This document shows, in pieces, positions 44,525 through 52,999 of a stretch of 64,000 nt of DNA. Made by a program: the position numbers and the translations under genes. This stretch comes from Lyngbya confervoides BDU141951. Lineage in GTDB: Bacteria > Cyanobacteriota > Cyanobacteriia > Thermosynechococcales > Thermosynechococcaceae. Positions within the stretch are counted from its first letter, which is position 1, and every line of letters starts with the position of its first letter. The stretch lies in assembly GCF_000817775.3 (NCBI RefSeq), contig NZ_JTHE03000023.1, positions 1 through 64,000 on the forward strand. Direction: 5' to 3'. The notes beneath the pieces are model-generated. The model was not told where the DNA came from. It ran no database searches and saw only the letters and a program-made list of their open reading frames with translations.

Positions 44525-46906
44525 TTGGCTCGAAAACGGTACTTTGGCGATCGCCTGGCAGAAATTCCCTTCTTGCTTGCCGGACCCATACTACGTCAGG
44601 TGAACGTAACGTCGGTTACCGTCTGGTTTGCAGCTCGACAGGGGGTGGCCGGAACCCTCAGCGTTTATCCCACGGGGGACGGCGGAACCAAACTTGGACC
44701 GCCAATCCTGCTAGGCTACGGCCAGACTATTCAGGTGGGATCGGCGCTTTACCTGTGTGCCCTTACCGCCACCGGGGATGACCCCCTGCAAGCCGGTCAA
44801 CTCTATGCCTACGATCTGGCCTTGGATGGAAATGATGTTCATGTGGATTCTCTGGCCCAGTATTTTACTGGATCAGATTCCGTGAGCTATTTTAATCACG
44901 GCCTGCCTACCTTTGTTCTTCCTCCAAGGGAGGTTAAAGATCTCAAAATTGCCCATGGATCTTGTCGGAAACCCCATGGTCAGGGTCAAGACTCCCTACC
45001 GCTGCTTGATCAACTCCTGGCCAGGCATGCGGCGACGCCACAGGATCGGGTGCAGCAGCTCTTTTTCACCGGTGATCAAATCTATGGAGACGATGTGGCG
45101 GATGCGCTGCTTTGGGTGGCCACCGACGTCGGCGATATGCTGCTGGGCTGGACGGAAGCCCTGCCCATCCAGGACCGAAATGCTGACTCCCAGGACGAAG
45201 AAACCGTTTACGAGTCCTATGCCCTCAGGCCGGGGGTGCGCTCCGATATTGCAGAGCATCAGGCGGGCTTGACCGCTACCCTTGGCAAGGGAGAGGAACG
45301 GGCCAACAGCCATTTTTTTACCTTTGCAGAATATTTGGCGGCCTATTTGCTGGTTTGGTCTCCAGCCCTCTGGCCTCAGCAGTTTCCCGCAAAGGCGGAG
45401 ATTCGAGGCCAGGTGAGGGTCATTGATCGCTGGAGCCAGGATGTCGAGATTCTCCAGTCCTTCGTGGCAATGCTTCCCCAGGTGCGCCGCGCGCTGGCGA
45501 ATGTAGCCACCTATATGATCTGCGATGACCATGACATTAGCGATGATTGGTACTTAAATCGAGAGTGGTGTGAGCGCGTTCTGGCTAAGCCCTTGGGGTA
45601 TCGAGTTGTGTTTAACGGCTTGATGGCCTATGCCCTGTGCCAGGCCTGGGGCAATACCCCTGAGCAGTTCTTGCCGGGGCAGCCCGGTGAAAAGCTACTG
45701 GCCGCCATCGAGCGCTGGTCAAACAGCCATGGCGAGGATCAAGCTGCGGCCCAGGCGATCGCTCGCTATCTGGGCATGCCCGATCAGACGGTTGGAGAGT
45801 GGTTCTGCCGCGATCAGGATGTGAAGATTCTGAACCGTCATCCCGATGCCTTGCGCTGGCATTTTTGGGTGCGCAGCTGTGGCCATGAGGTGCTGGTTCT
45901 CGATACGCGCACCTGGCGCGGGTATCCAGAGGGCAAGGGCATTGCCCCGCCCATGCTGTTGTCTCCTAGCGCCTTTGAAGAACAGCTAGAGCGTCCCCTT
46001 TCCCAGAGTGCTAACCCTCCACCTCTGACCTTTGTGGTGTTGCCGACCAACCTAGTGGCCCTAACGGTGGTGGACTGGGTGCAGGAGTGGGACTGGTGCC
46101 GCGATCGCGTGTTTACCCATGATGTGGGAGATTCGTGGAACTTCCACGAGGTGGCCTTTACCCGACTTCTCCTCACCCTGAGTCGGTATCGACAGCGGCT
46201 AATCATTCTATCCGGGGATATTCACTACAGTTGCGCTGTGCAGATGCAGGTGTGGCCCCAGTTTGGGAAAGCCCTGAGCCACCCGCAGTCACAGCATCAG
46301 GCCCCCTGCACGCTAGTGCAGCTCACCTCCAGCGCCATTAAAAATGCGGAAACTTCCACCCATGTGATTCACACCAAGCTGAAATCGCTGCTGCCAGAGC
46401 CCTCTGAGGACTGGTTAGGTTGGCGATCGCCCCCAACCTTGTTGGAGGTGGTGGTGCAAGACGGCTACAGTTCCCGGCGTGTGAAATCCTTGCCTGCCGA
46501 AGGTCCCTACTGGTGCCCGACCCAACGGTTTTGGAGCAGTCACGGCAATGATTGGATTGCCTGGCGCCTCCTGCCAGCACCGGGAAGTTCTCCTCCAGAC
46601 TGGCGGTATCGACTCCGTTGGCTGCGGCGTCAGGCTGCTGTGACCACGCCCTTCCAACTACCGGAACGTCCCCAGGTGTCTTCTCTCTCTTGGATCTGGA
46701 GTAATCGCTGGTTTCAAGAAGGCCCGGAGGTGATTGGCCACAACAATTTCTGTCAGGTGTCGTTTCAGATCGAAGCGGGTGAATTGAGGGTGGTTCAAGA
46801 TAGCTATTGGTTGGCACCCTGGCATCCAGGGCAGGTGGTGAGCAGTCGCTTTTGTGCATCCATTGGAAATCAGACGGAGCAGCCTTTGCCCTCTCGCGAC
46901 GAATGA
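44525..46906 (+). CDS. PhoD-like phosphatase (metallophosphoesterase)
   Basis: 793 residues, with a TTG start at 44525 as the only usable start before the conserved region. The fold is that of PhoD-like phosphatases: an N-terminal beta-domain (VTSVTVWFAARQG), then the metal-binding motifs IAHGSCRKP, FFTGDQIYGDDVAD, MICDDHDISDDWYLN, and late LIILSGDIHYSCAV. These bind Fe/Ca and hydrolyse phosphodiesters or monoesters. PhoD enzymes are usually exported by Tat, but this chain has no signal peptide at the N-terminus, so it may be cytoplasmic or use an unrecognised route. Phosphorus scavenging or internal phosphoester turnover is inferred. Monocistronic. Confidence 0.88.
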   Translation: MARKRYFGDRLAEIPFLLAGPILRQVNVTSVTVWFAARQGVAGTLSVYPTGDGGTKLGPPILLGYGQTIQVGSALYLCALTATGDDPLQAGQLYAYDLALDGNDVHVDSLAQYFTGSDSVSYFNHGLPTFVLPPREVKDLKIAHGSCRKPHGQGQDSLPLLDQLLARHAATPQDRVQQLFFTGDQIYGDDVADALLWVATDVGDMLLGWTEALPIQDRNADSQDEETVYESYALRPGVRSDIAEHQAGLTATLGKGEERANSHFFTFAEYLAAYLLVWSPALWPQQFPAKAEIRGQVRVIDRWSQDVEILQSFVAMLPQVRRALANVATYMICDDHDISDDWYLNREWCERVLAKPLGYRVVFNGLMAYALCQAWGNTPEQFLPGQPGEKLLAAIERWSNSHGEDQAAAQAIARYLGMPDQTVGEWFCRDQDVKILNRHPDALRWHFWVRSCGHEVLVLDTRTWRGYPEGKGIAPPMLLSPSAFEEQLERPLSQSANPPPLTFVVLPTNLVALTVVDWVQEWDWCRDRVFTHDVGDSWNFHEVAFTRLLLTLSRYRQRLIILSGDIHYSCAVQMQVWPQFGKALSHPQSQHQAPCTLVQLTSSAIKNAETSTHVIHTKLKSLLPEPSEDWLGWRSPPTLLEVVVQDGYSSRRVKSLPAEGPYWCPTQRFWSSHGNDWIAWRLLPAPGSSPPDWRYRLRWLRRQAAVTTPFQLPERPQVSSLSWIWSNRWFQEGPEVIGHNNFCQVSFQIEAGELRVVQDSYWLAPWHPGQVVSSRFCASIGNQTEQPLPSRDE

Positions 46907-47331
46907 AACGGGAATCATCCCCACTGGTCTAGTCCAGTCTCCTTGCTGATCGGTCGATGTCGCTTGGAGGGGGATCACAGAGCGCGCATTGTCGAGAGAC
47001 CGACGGTAGAGAACGCCACAGGGCCTGGGGGGCAGGGGAAAGTGACCCTTTGTGGGCCCCCACCTTCACATGCTGGGAAACCTGAGCGTATTCTTGTATT
47101 CTTATTCACGTAGCCTTGTCTCCGCGCTCCCTTGGCCTGATACCGTCGCCGGAGGGCCTCCTTCCCCGGTGATTCCCTGGAGGCTCATGCCTAGAATATG
47201 GGGCTCAGCAGCGGATACCCAAAAGAGGATCCGGCTCCCCCCAGGGATGACGGTTGTGCAGGGTTTTGCTCCCTGGAGGGCTCCTTGCTGAGCAATAATG
47301 GAAATACGGGAGTTTGCAAGGACGGTAGCAA
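46907..47331. other. Intergenic region between the PhoD-like and crtL genes
   Basis: About 425 bases, GC-rich, with several small palindromes (for example GGAGGGCCTCC near 47151-47161) but no coding region or named regulatory element that I recognise. An AAGGA before the crtL GTG start is the only clear signal. Confidence 0.4.
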
Positions 47332-48567
47332 GTGTTTGATGCGTTGGTGATTGGGACAGGGCCAGCGGGGCTGACCATGGCGGCGGCCCTCTGTGCCAGG
47401 GGACTGAGTGTTCAAGGTCTTTCTCCAAAACCCCCCACAGAACCCTGGGTGAACACCTTTGGCATCTGGGAAGATGAACTTGACGCTTTGGGGTTGACCG
47501 GTCTACTTTCCCATCGCTGGCCCTACAGCGTTTCCTATTTCTCCCAGGGGGAAGTTAATCACCAGCGCACCTATGGACTGCTCGATAAACGCAAGCTACA
47601 GTCCTACTTTCTCGAGGATTGTCAAAAACATGGGGTCCGCTGGCATCAAGGCCATGCGGCCACCCTGGATCACCATTCCCACCACTCCAGCGTCACCACC
47701 CACGAAGGCGACCAGTTTCAGGCCCGAGTCGTCATCGACGCCAGCGGTCATCAGCCGGTTTTTGTGAAGCGATCGCTGCGCAAGACCACCGTGGCCTACC
47801 AAGCGGCCTACGGCATCGTGGGTCGCTTTACCCATCCCCCCATTGCCCAGAATCAGTTTGTGCTGATGGACTATCGTTCCGACCACCTTACGGCGGCGGA
47901 TAAGGCCCAAGATCCCCCCACCTTTCTTTACGCCATGGATCTGGGCAACGACGTATTCTTTGTGGAGGAAACCTCCCTGGCCGCTGCCCCCCCTGTTGGC
48001 TTTGATGTCCTGGAGCGTCGCCTGCATCAGCGGCTTCAGGCCCGAGGGGTTGAGGTGGTGGAAACCCATGAAGTGGAGCGCTGCCTGTTTCCCATGAATC
48101 TGCCCATGCCCGATCTGCGCCAGCCCGTGATTGGATTTGGCGGGGCCGCCAGTATGGTTCATCCGGCCTCCGGCTACATGATTGGATCGCTCCTGCGGCG
48201 ATCGCCCGATGTGGCCGATGCCATTGCCATGGCTCTTGTGATGGGCAATCCCTCTCCCCAAACCCTTGCCCGATCAGCCTGGAAAGCGCTTTGGCCTCAG
48301 GATCAGCTCCGTAAATATTATCTCTATCGCTTTGGCCTGGAAAAGCTGATGCGCTTTGAAGAAGCTCGCCTGCATCATTTCTTTGAAACCTTCTTTAGCC
48401 TGCCCCAGGAACAGTGGACCGGCTTTTTAGCCAACACCCTCACCACCCCAGAACTGGTCCAAGCCATGATCCACCTCTTTGCCCTTGCTCCCAACGATGT
48501 GCGCTGGGGGCTGATGAAGTTTGCCGAGCGCGAAGCGCCGCTGCTCTGGCGTTCCATCACGGCCTAG
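47332..48567 (+). CDS. crtL: Lycopene beta-cyclase, CrtL type
   Basis: 411 residues from GTG 47332. The FAD motif VIGTGPAGLTMAAAL is at the N-terminus; VIDASGHQPVF, FLYAMDLGNDVFFVEETSL and FGGAASMVHPASGYMIGSLL match the cyanobacterial/plant lycopene beta-cyclase family (CrtL-b). The enzyme cyclises lycopene to beta-carotene using reduced FAD as a cofactor without net redox change, in the membrane. The family usually begins M/VFDALVIGTGPAGL, so the GTG start is well supported. No other carotenoid gene is in the window. A 17-bp-period duplication lies just after the stop. Confidence 0.93.
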   Translation: MFDALVIGTGPAGLTMAAALCARGLSVQGLSPKPPTEPWVNTFGIWEDELDALGLTGLLSHRWPYSVSYFSQGEVNHQRTYGLLDKRKLQSYFLEDCQKHGVRWHQGHAATLDHHSHHSSVTTHEGDQFQARVVIDASGHQPVFVKRSLRKTTVAYQAAYGIVGRFTHPPIAQNQFVLMDYRSDHLTAADKAQDPPTFLYAMDLGNDVFFVEETSLAAAPPVGFDVLERRLHQRLQARGVEVVETHEVERCLFPMNLPMPDLRQPVIGFGGAASMVHPASGYMIGSLLRRSPDVADAIAMALVMGNPSPQTLARSAWKALWPQDQLRKYYLYRFGLEKLMRFEEARLHHFFETFFSLPQEQWTGFLANTLTTPELVQAMIHLFALAPNDVRWGLMKFAEREAPLLWRSITA

Positions 48568-48588
48568 CCACTGAGGTCCACAGGATTC

Positions 48589-48620
48589 TTGATTTCTGGC
48601 TGGTATTGATTTCTGGCTGG
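48589..48620. repeat. Direct repeat of 15 bp, two copies, after crtL
   Basis: ttgatttctggctgg at 48589-48603 and 48606-48620, period 17, 22 bases after the crtL stop. Confidence 0.85.
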
Positions 48621-48647
48621 AGCGTGCCGCCGCCGCGATACATCCCC

Positions 48648-48950
48648 TTAGCTGCTCCCTAGGGCAATTAGGGTGGCGACCCCAAAGGCGGTCATGAGAC
48701 CCGCGGGCATAAATTTGCGCGTTTTGAGAAGACGAACGATAAAAACAATGACCAGCAGCAGGCTAACGGCGATCGCTAACCACAGGCCGCTCTGCTGTTG
48801 TTGCAGCTGCAAACCCGCCGCCACCAGCAGCAGCGTCCCGCTGATGAGACCGGAAATGAGAGAAGGCTTGCTGTCGGCCTGTCGGTAGCCTAGGATGCCA
48901 CCCACTATGGCCAGCAGACCGTACACTGAGGTAAATAGAATTCCCACCAT
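48648..48950 (-). CDS. TMEM14 family membrane protein
   Basis: 100 residues from ATG 48950, preceded by AGGAGG; a longer frame from 49010 is less likely. Four hydrophobic segments (GILFTSVYGLLAIVGGILGY, SLISGLISGTLLLVAAGLQL, GLWLAIAVSLLLVIVFIVRLL, AGLMTAFGVATLIAL) follow the TMEM14 layout, which in plants (FAX1) exports fatty acids from the chloroplast. In cyanobacteria a fatty-acid role is suspected but not shown. It converges on crtL. Confidence 0.87.
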   Translation of the reverse strand: MVGILFTSVYGLLAIVGGILGYRQADSKPSLISGLISGTLLLVAAGLQLQQQQSGLWLAIAVSLLLVIVFIVRLLKTRKFMPAGLMTAFGVATLIALGSS

Positions 48951-49184
48951 GGCAGTTGCCTCCTGGGCTACAAAGGCTGGGCGGAGAAATTGGGCATACC
49001 CATTGGGCATTAACCTGATTCCGATTTTATCGATCTGTTGCCGCCACTTTTAGCGTGGAGAGTAGAAAATTGGCCCGGTCCACTATCCCCCACCCCTCAG
49101 CTGAGATGATAGCGTTAAGGAGAGGGCGGTCGCTGGGCAAGTGAATGCCCCGGTTTTCCTCGGAGGCCTGTTGCGATCTCTATC

Positions 49185-49781
49185 ATGCGTATCCCTATTG
49201 TCTTGGCGACTCTTGTTGCCCTAACTGCCTTAATTTTGCAAAATCGAACGCCCGTCTTGCAGCTCACCTTTTTGGGACTGCAATCGCGACCGTTCTCCCT
49301 AGGGCTTTGGGCGGCAGCGGCCCTGGGGGTTGGAGTTGGATTGGGGCTGTTTCTACAGCTGTTGTTCTTGCCGGCCAGCCGCGCCAGCGGACAGAATGAG
49401 CGATCGCCGCGGTCGGATCGGTTCTCTCGAAGACGTCGGCCTGCTGCGGCCCAGTCCTCGGGCACCCAAGCCGGGGGTTGGAATACAGGAGGGACCTCCT
49501 CCTGGAGTGAACAGGCAGAACAGCAAGAGGCAGAGGACCGGTTTTGGTCAGCCCCAGAAAAATCGGTGTCCCCAAACCCACGTCGCAGCCGAGAATCTGC
49601 CGCCGATTTGGATCGCCCCTCAGCAGAGGCGGTGCCCTCCCCGCCGAGTCCTGATCAAACCATTGTGGATGCTGAATATCGGGTGGTTTCTACACCCTAC
49701 TCGCGCCCGAACCAGGATTCTGACGAAAACTGGGACGAGTTTGATGATGACTTTTTTGATGAGGTGGTGCGAGACAAGTAA
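49185..49781 (+). CDS. LapA-domain (DUF1049) membrane protein
   Basis: 198 residues. The first 65 residues form two membrane helices with the LapA motif (VLATLVALTALILQNRTPVL, LTFLGLQSRPFSLGLWAAAAL). The rest is polar, with an Arg-rich stretch (RSDRFSRRRRPAAA), a Ser/Pro-rich middle and an acidic tail ending in DEFDDDFFDEVVRDK. LapA (YciS) partners YciM/LapB in E. coli LPS control; cyanobacterial members with long disordered tails have no known role. Monocistronic. The stop is followed by a 13-bp imperfect duplication. Confidence 0.82.
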   Translation: MRIPIVLATLVALTALILQNRTPVLQLTFLGLQSRPFSLGLWAAAALGVGVGLGLFLQLLFLPASRASGQNERSPRSDRFSRRRRPAAAQSSGTQAGGWNTGGTSSWSEQAEQQEAEDRFWSAPEKSVSPNPRRSRESAADLDRPSAEAVPSPPSPDQTIVDAEYRVVSTPYSRPNQDSDENWDEFDDDFFDEVVRDK

Positions 49782-49784
49782 CCC

Positions 49785-49810
49785 GCACTAGTGATCTGCA
49801 CCAGTGACCT
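49785..49810. repeat. 13-bp imperfect tandem duplication after the LapA gene
   Basis: gcactagtgatct (49785-49797) and gcaccagtgacct (49798-49810), 11 of 13 identical, three bases after the stop. Confidence 0.65.
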
Positions 49811-49899
49811 GCGTCGGCTCTACCCCTAGGCTTCAGGCCTGGGTGTCGCAGGAACCAACCTCGCCGGCCGGGTTAAAGCTGGGGCTGAATCGGCTGCCG

Positions 49900-49998
49900 C
49901 TAGTTGACTGCAATTTCGGTCAGCTCCGTGATTTGTACCCGTGGGCAACGGGGAATGGAAAAGGCCTGTGGAGTCGGGGTGACGGGGAGTTCAGTCAT
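49900..49998 (-). CDS. Candidate 32-residue peptide gene
   Basis: An ATG-initiated frame of 32 codons, 13 bases downstream of the DUF2064 gene on the same strand. The predicted peptide is Pro/Thr-rich at first, then RCPRVQITELTEIAVN. No ribosome site is visible in front of the ATG, so a chance frame is quite possible. It is noted because of its tight position and because its C-terminal pattern faintly recalls short PqqA-like precursor peptides. No maturation enzyme is next to it. Confidence 0.2.
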   Translation of the reverse strand: MTELPVTPTPQAFSIPRCPRVQITELTEIAVN

Positions 49999-50011
49999 GA
50001 ATTCTGGCCAA

Positions 50012-50701
50012 TTAATCTGGGCCAAAGTCGGTGTCAGGGGTGAGGCTGTGGGCCGCGCAAAGGTTTAGCGTAAGCTGGACGTTCGGGTTTCCCTGGTTTC
50101 GCTGGATAAAGGCGCTCAGGTCAGAGGCCGTGTCCACATCGAACCAAACCGGAAGCTGATGCACTGGAACTGAAGCAGCTTTCAGGCGTTTCAGCGTTTC
50201 CTGGTAGACCCTTGGGGTGCTCCAGGTCATATTTTGAAACACTTCGGGCCTAAAACCATCGCGATGGAACCCCAGGGTGTAGTAGCCTCCATCCTCGCTG
50301 GGGCCAATCACCCCTCGCCCCTGGGCCAGATGGCGCCATGCCTCTTGCAGCATGGAGAGGGGCACATCGGGACTATCGCTACCGAGAATGAGCAGCTGCT
50401 TGTAACCTAGCGCAAATCCGCATTCGAAGGCGCGCTGCATCCGTTGACCCAGGTCCCCCTCTCCTTGATAAAACAGGCGATCGCAGGTGAGCCAGGCGCG
50501 AATCTGCGGGGCTTGGTGAGCCGGGGCGTAAAACACCAGAATCGGGACCTGCACTGCTTGCAAGGTTTGGTAGAGATCCAGGCCAAAGCAGCGGTAGAGA
50601 TCACAGGCGAGATTGTCGCCAATGCGTTTCCCCAACCGGGTTTTAACCTGTCCTGGCTGGGGCGCCTTCACAAATAGCAGGATGGCACGGGAGTCAGACA
50701 C
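50012..50701 (-). CDS. DUF2064 / TIGR04282 family glycosyltransferase
   Basis: 229 residues from GTG 50701, which overlaps the preceding stop by eight bases; an ATG at 50737 would overlap more. It is a GT-A-like fold with AILLFVKAPQPGQVKTRLG at the N-terminus, LLILGSDSPDVPLSMLQEAW in the middle, and SEDGGYYTLGFH, WFDVDTASDLS near the end, the pattern of TIGR04282 proteins, linked to arsenosugar biosynthesis in some cyanobacteria. No ArsM/ArsS genes are nearby, so an arsenosugar role is not shown. The gene is co-transcribed with the hypothetical gene upstream. Confidence 0.88.
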   Translation of the reverse strand: MSDSRAILLFVKAPQPGQVKTRLGKRIGDNLACDLYRCFGLDLYQTLQAVQVPILVFYAPAHQAPQIRAWLTCDRLFYQGEGDLGQRMQRAFECGFALGYKQLLILGSDSPDVPLSMLQEAWRHLAQGRGVIGPSEDGGYYTLGFHRDGFRPEVFQNMTWSTPRVYQETLKRLKAASVPVHQLPVWFDVDTASDLSAFIQRNQGNPNVQLTLNLCAAHSLTPDTDFGPD

Positions 50702-51140
50702 GCGGGACCATTGAGGATCGCTGCTGCCCCAAAGCATAGCAGAGCAGCGCTTCTAGCTGGCGGGGTTTGCAACTGTAAAGCTTCCCGGCCTGGGGAGAGC
50801 GGAAGTACCAACGTCCTCCCCAGGGCGATCGCTGGTAGCCCAGAACCCAGCGCTGACCGTCGGCGTTGAAGACGGCCACAAACTCAGGATGCTTCAGGTA
50901 ACGCGCATCGAGCTGCACGCGCAGACCCAGATCCTGCTGTAGCGACTGGCTTAGCCCTTGATTCAAACGGCGTTGAAAAATTCCGCGATCATGTACTAAC
51001 CGTCGGCGCAGTCGCAGGGCGGCCGCTTGACGCTGCTGCTCGTAGCGGCTGCGGTGGCGCAAATATTGCTCGTCTACAGGAGACAGTTCCACCGTGGCAA
51101 GAACGGCATTCCGAGAGGAGGGGGGGATCAGGCATTCCAT
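50694..51140 (-). CDS. Conserved hypothetical protein
   Basis: 148 residues. The N-terminal half is basic and helical (DEQYLRHRSRYEQQRQAAAL, RLRRRLVHDRGIFQRRL), the second half has FVAVFNADGQRWVLGYQ and GGRWYFRSPQAGKLYSCKP, perhaps a small beta-domain. I do not recognise a named family. It overlaps the DUF2064 gene by eight bases, hence an operon. Confidence 0.65.
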   Translation of the reverse strand: MECLIPPSSRNAVLATVELSPVDEQYLRHRSRYEQQRQAAALRLRRRLVHDRGIFQRRLNQGLSQSLQQDLGLRVQLDARYLKHPEFVAVFNADGQRWVLGYQRSPWGGRWYFRSPQAGKLYSCKPRQLEALLCYALGQQRSSMVPRV

Positions 51141-51207
51141 AAAAAACTTTCCCTAGGTTCAGGACAACGCTTGGACGGCAGGCGGCACCAGTGATTGGGA
51201 GAGAGTG

Positions 51208-51235
51208 TTGCGCCCTTAAATTTGCGCCCTTGAAT
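51208..51235. repeat. 14-bp tandem duplication after the TPR gene
   Basis: ttgcgcccttaaat (51208-51221) and ttgcgcccttgaat (51222-51235), 13 of 14 identical. It lies about 90 bases past the stop of the TPR gene. Confidence 0.85.
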
Positions 51236-51326
51236 TCGCCCGTTGATGCCGGGGCACCTTGGATTGAATTGGTACAATTGTACTGTACCGGGCGAAAGCT
51301 TCGTCGTCAAGTTTTTCTATGGATAT

Positions 51327-52592
51327 CTAAAAATCCAGGTTCTGCTCCAGATTGTGGATGACGGACTCCAGGTACCACTCCTGAGATCGGCCTGGATATT
51401 GATGCTTCATGCGCTTAATCATCCCCTCTGCGAGATCGCGGTTGCCCCCGATCAATCCCAGCAGTCTTTGATAGAGGCGATCGCCAGGAGAGGATGCGGC
51501 GGCGGCGGGAGCCTGGGACTCCAGGGCTGCTAGCTGGTTTTGCACCCGGTGATATTGGGGCCAGTTTTCCTGGGCGCAGAATAGGGTCATGGCGCGCTGA
51601 TAGTCGGCGATGGCCTGGGGACGATCTCCGATGAGGGCGTAGGTGTTCCCCCGATCAAAAAAGACTTCGGGGTTTTCGGGATGGCGGCTGAGGGCTTCGC
51701 CATAGTCTTCGATGGCGCCCAGGTAATGCTGCATGGATCGATAGGCATTCCCCCGAGCGACGTAGGTCTCGGCATCTTCTGGACTCAGACTCAAGGCCTG
51801 GTTACAGTCAGCAATGGCCCCCTGGATATCTCCTAGCTGCAGTCGCGCCTTGGCGCGACTGCGGTAAACCAGCGCGTCCGTAAACTGGAGGGCCAGAGCC
51901 TGATTGAGATCCGCCATTGCCCCTTGCAGGTTGCCCTGCTTGAGATACACGAGCCCCCGGCAGCAGTGGGCGCGACCATCCTGGGAATCGGCCTGGAGAA
52001 TCCAGTTGATATCCTCCAGGGCCTGTCGGGTATCGCCCTGCTGCGTAAGGGAAAGGATGTGCTGGAAATAGTCCTTTTCGCCTGGGGTTGGGGAGTGAGG
52101 GTGAGAAGAGGGGGGACGGATAGTCTGGGCCTGGATCTGATCAATTTTGTCCAGGCAATAGCGAGCGCCATCCGGTTTGTCCTGGGCCAAAAAGAGTTTG
52201 GCGGCGGCCTTATAGTCTGCGATCGCCTGGCGGGTTTGGGCCTGGCGTTCGTGCAGGGTGGCGCGCAGCTGGTGGGCTGCTGCGTAGTCGGGCTGCTGAT
52301 CCAGAGCTGCGTTGATATCTGCTAAGGCTCCAAGGGGATTTTTGAGGGTGAGGCGAGCCAAAGCGCGTCCATAGTAAGCCTGGGCATGCTGGGGATCAAG
52401 CGCCAGGGTTTTGCCGTAGTCGCTCACCGCCTCGTAAATTTGTCCGGCCTGAAAGTGGGCCTTTCCCCGCTGAAAGTAGGCAGGGGCATCGTGGGGATGG
52501 CTCTCGATCAGTTGGGTCAAGGTGGCGATCGCTCCGGTATAGTCGCGGGCTTGGATCTGGGCCAGGGCTTGGGTCCATAGAGAATGGGTCAT
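51327..52592 (-). CDS. TPR-repeat protein
   Basis: 421 residues from ATG 52592, the start of the first helix; the frame to 52679 has only a Cys-rich extension. It is built almost wholly of tetratricopeptide repeats: about ten units of 34 residues with the A-Y-x-x-R-G/N pattern (DAPAYFQRGKAHFQAGQIYE, AQAYYGRALARLTLKNPLGA, AETYVARGNAYRSMQHYLGA, PEVFFDRGNTYALIGDRPQA). A Ser/Pro-rich linker interrupts the array near residue 165. TPR arrays are protein-binding scaffolds; no partner can be inferred. No signal peptide. A small membrane protein gene lies 19 bases upstream. Confidence 0.92.
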   Translation of the reverse strand: MTHSLWTQALAQIQARDYTGAIATLTQLIESHPHDAPAYFQRGKAHFQAGQIYEAVSDYGKTLALDPQHAQAYYGRALARLTLKNPLGALADINAALDQQPDYAAAHQLRATLHERQAQTRQAIADYKAAAKLFLAQDKPDGARYCLDKIDQIQAQTIRPPSSHPHSPTPGEKDYFQHILSLTQQGDTRQALEDINWILQADSQDGRAHCCRGLVYLKQGNLQGAMADLNQALALQFTDALVYRSRAKARLQLGDIQGAIADCNQALSLSPEDAETYVARGNAYRSMQHYLGAIEDYGEALSRHPENPEVFFDRGNTYALIGDRPQAIADYQRAMTLFCAQENWPQYHRVQNQLAALESQAPAAAASSPGDRLYQRLLGLIGGNRDLAEGMIKRMKHQYPGRSQEWYLESVIHNLEQNLDF

Positions 52593-52611
52593 ATCCTGTT
52601 GCTGAGTCTGT

Positions 52612-52911
52612 CTAAGAGTGAGGATGAACTCGGTCCCCTTGCAGTGGAGGGCGGAACACAATCCAGAGGAGAATGCCAAGGGGCCAGAGGATAGCCACCA
52701 TCAGCGCCACCCAAAACCCCGGTTTGCCCCGCCGGGTTGCGTCCCGGTAGGCCCAAACCAGGCTGCCAATAAAGGCCCCCAGGAGCAGCAAGTAAAAAAG
52801 CAGACCGATCACCACACCCACTCCTTTTCTGGCTGCCCCCATGATCAGGGGCGTTAAAAAGAGCAGCAGTAGACCGATCCAGCGTTTGCGGACGGTTAAT
52901 TTAAATCCCAT
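52612..52911 (-). CDS. Small membrane protein
   Basis: 99 residues with three hydrophobic segments (IGLLLLFLTPLIMGAA, VVIGLLFYLLLLGAFIGSLVW, FWVALMVAILWPLGILLWIVF). The N-terminal KLTVRKRW and the loop YRDATRRGKPG between helices are basic. The pattern WVALMVAILWPLGILLWIVFRPP is common among small PLDc_N-like or hypothetical membrane proteins of cyanobacteria. Function unknown. It precedes the TPR gene by 19 bases on the same strand, likely co-transcribed. Confidence 0.7.
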   Translation of the reverse strand: MGFKLTVRKRWIGLLLLFLTPLIMGAARKGVGVVIGLLFYLLLLGAFIGSLVWAYRDATRRGKPGFWVALMVAILWPLGILLWIVFRPPLQGDRVHPHS

Positions 52912-52947
52912 TACTTTCGCCTCCTTGCGGGTTCTGTGCTGGGGTCA

Positions 52948-52988
52948 ATGGGTTGATCATCATGGGTTGATCATCATGGGTTGATCAT
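52948..52988. repeat. 14-bp tandem repeat, three copies
   Basis: atgggttgatcatc at 52948-52961, 52962-52975 and 52976-52988 (last copy 13 bases). It lies at the 3' end of the decayed debranching-enzyme gene. Confidence 0.9.
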
Positions 52989-52999
52989 ATTCGATGTCT

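Noticed and set aside
44455-44781. 108-codon frame before the PhoD-like gene
   Set aside because: Shadow of the PhoD-like gene in another frame.
46907-47331. Mobile element or small RNA before crtL
   Set aside because: Only short palindromes; no transposase fragment, terminal repeats or clear terminator.
52948-52988. CRISPR array
   Set aside because: Units are 14 bp and directly adjacent, with no spacers.
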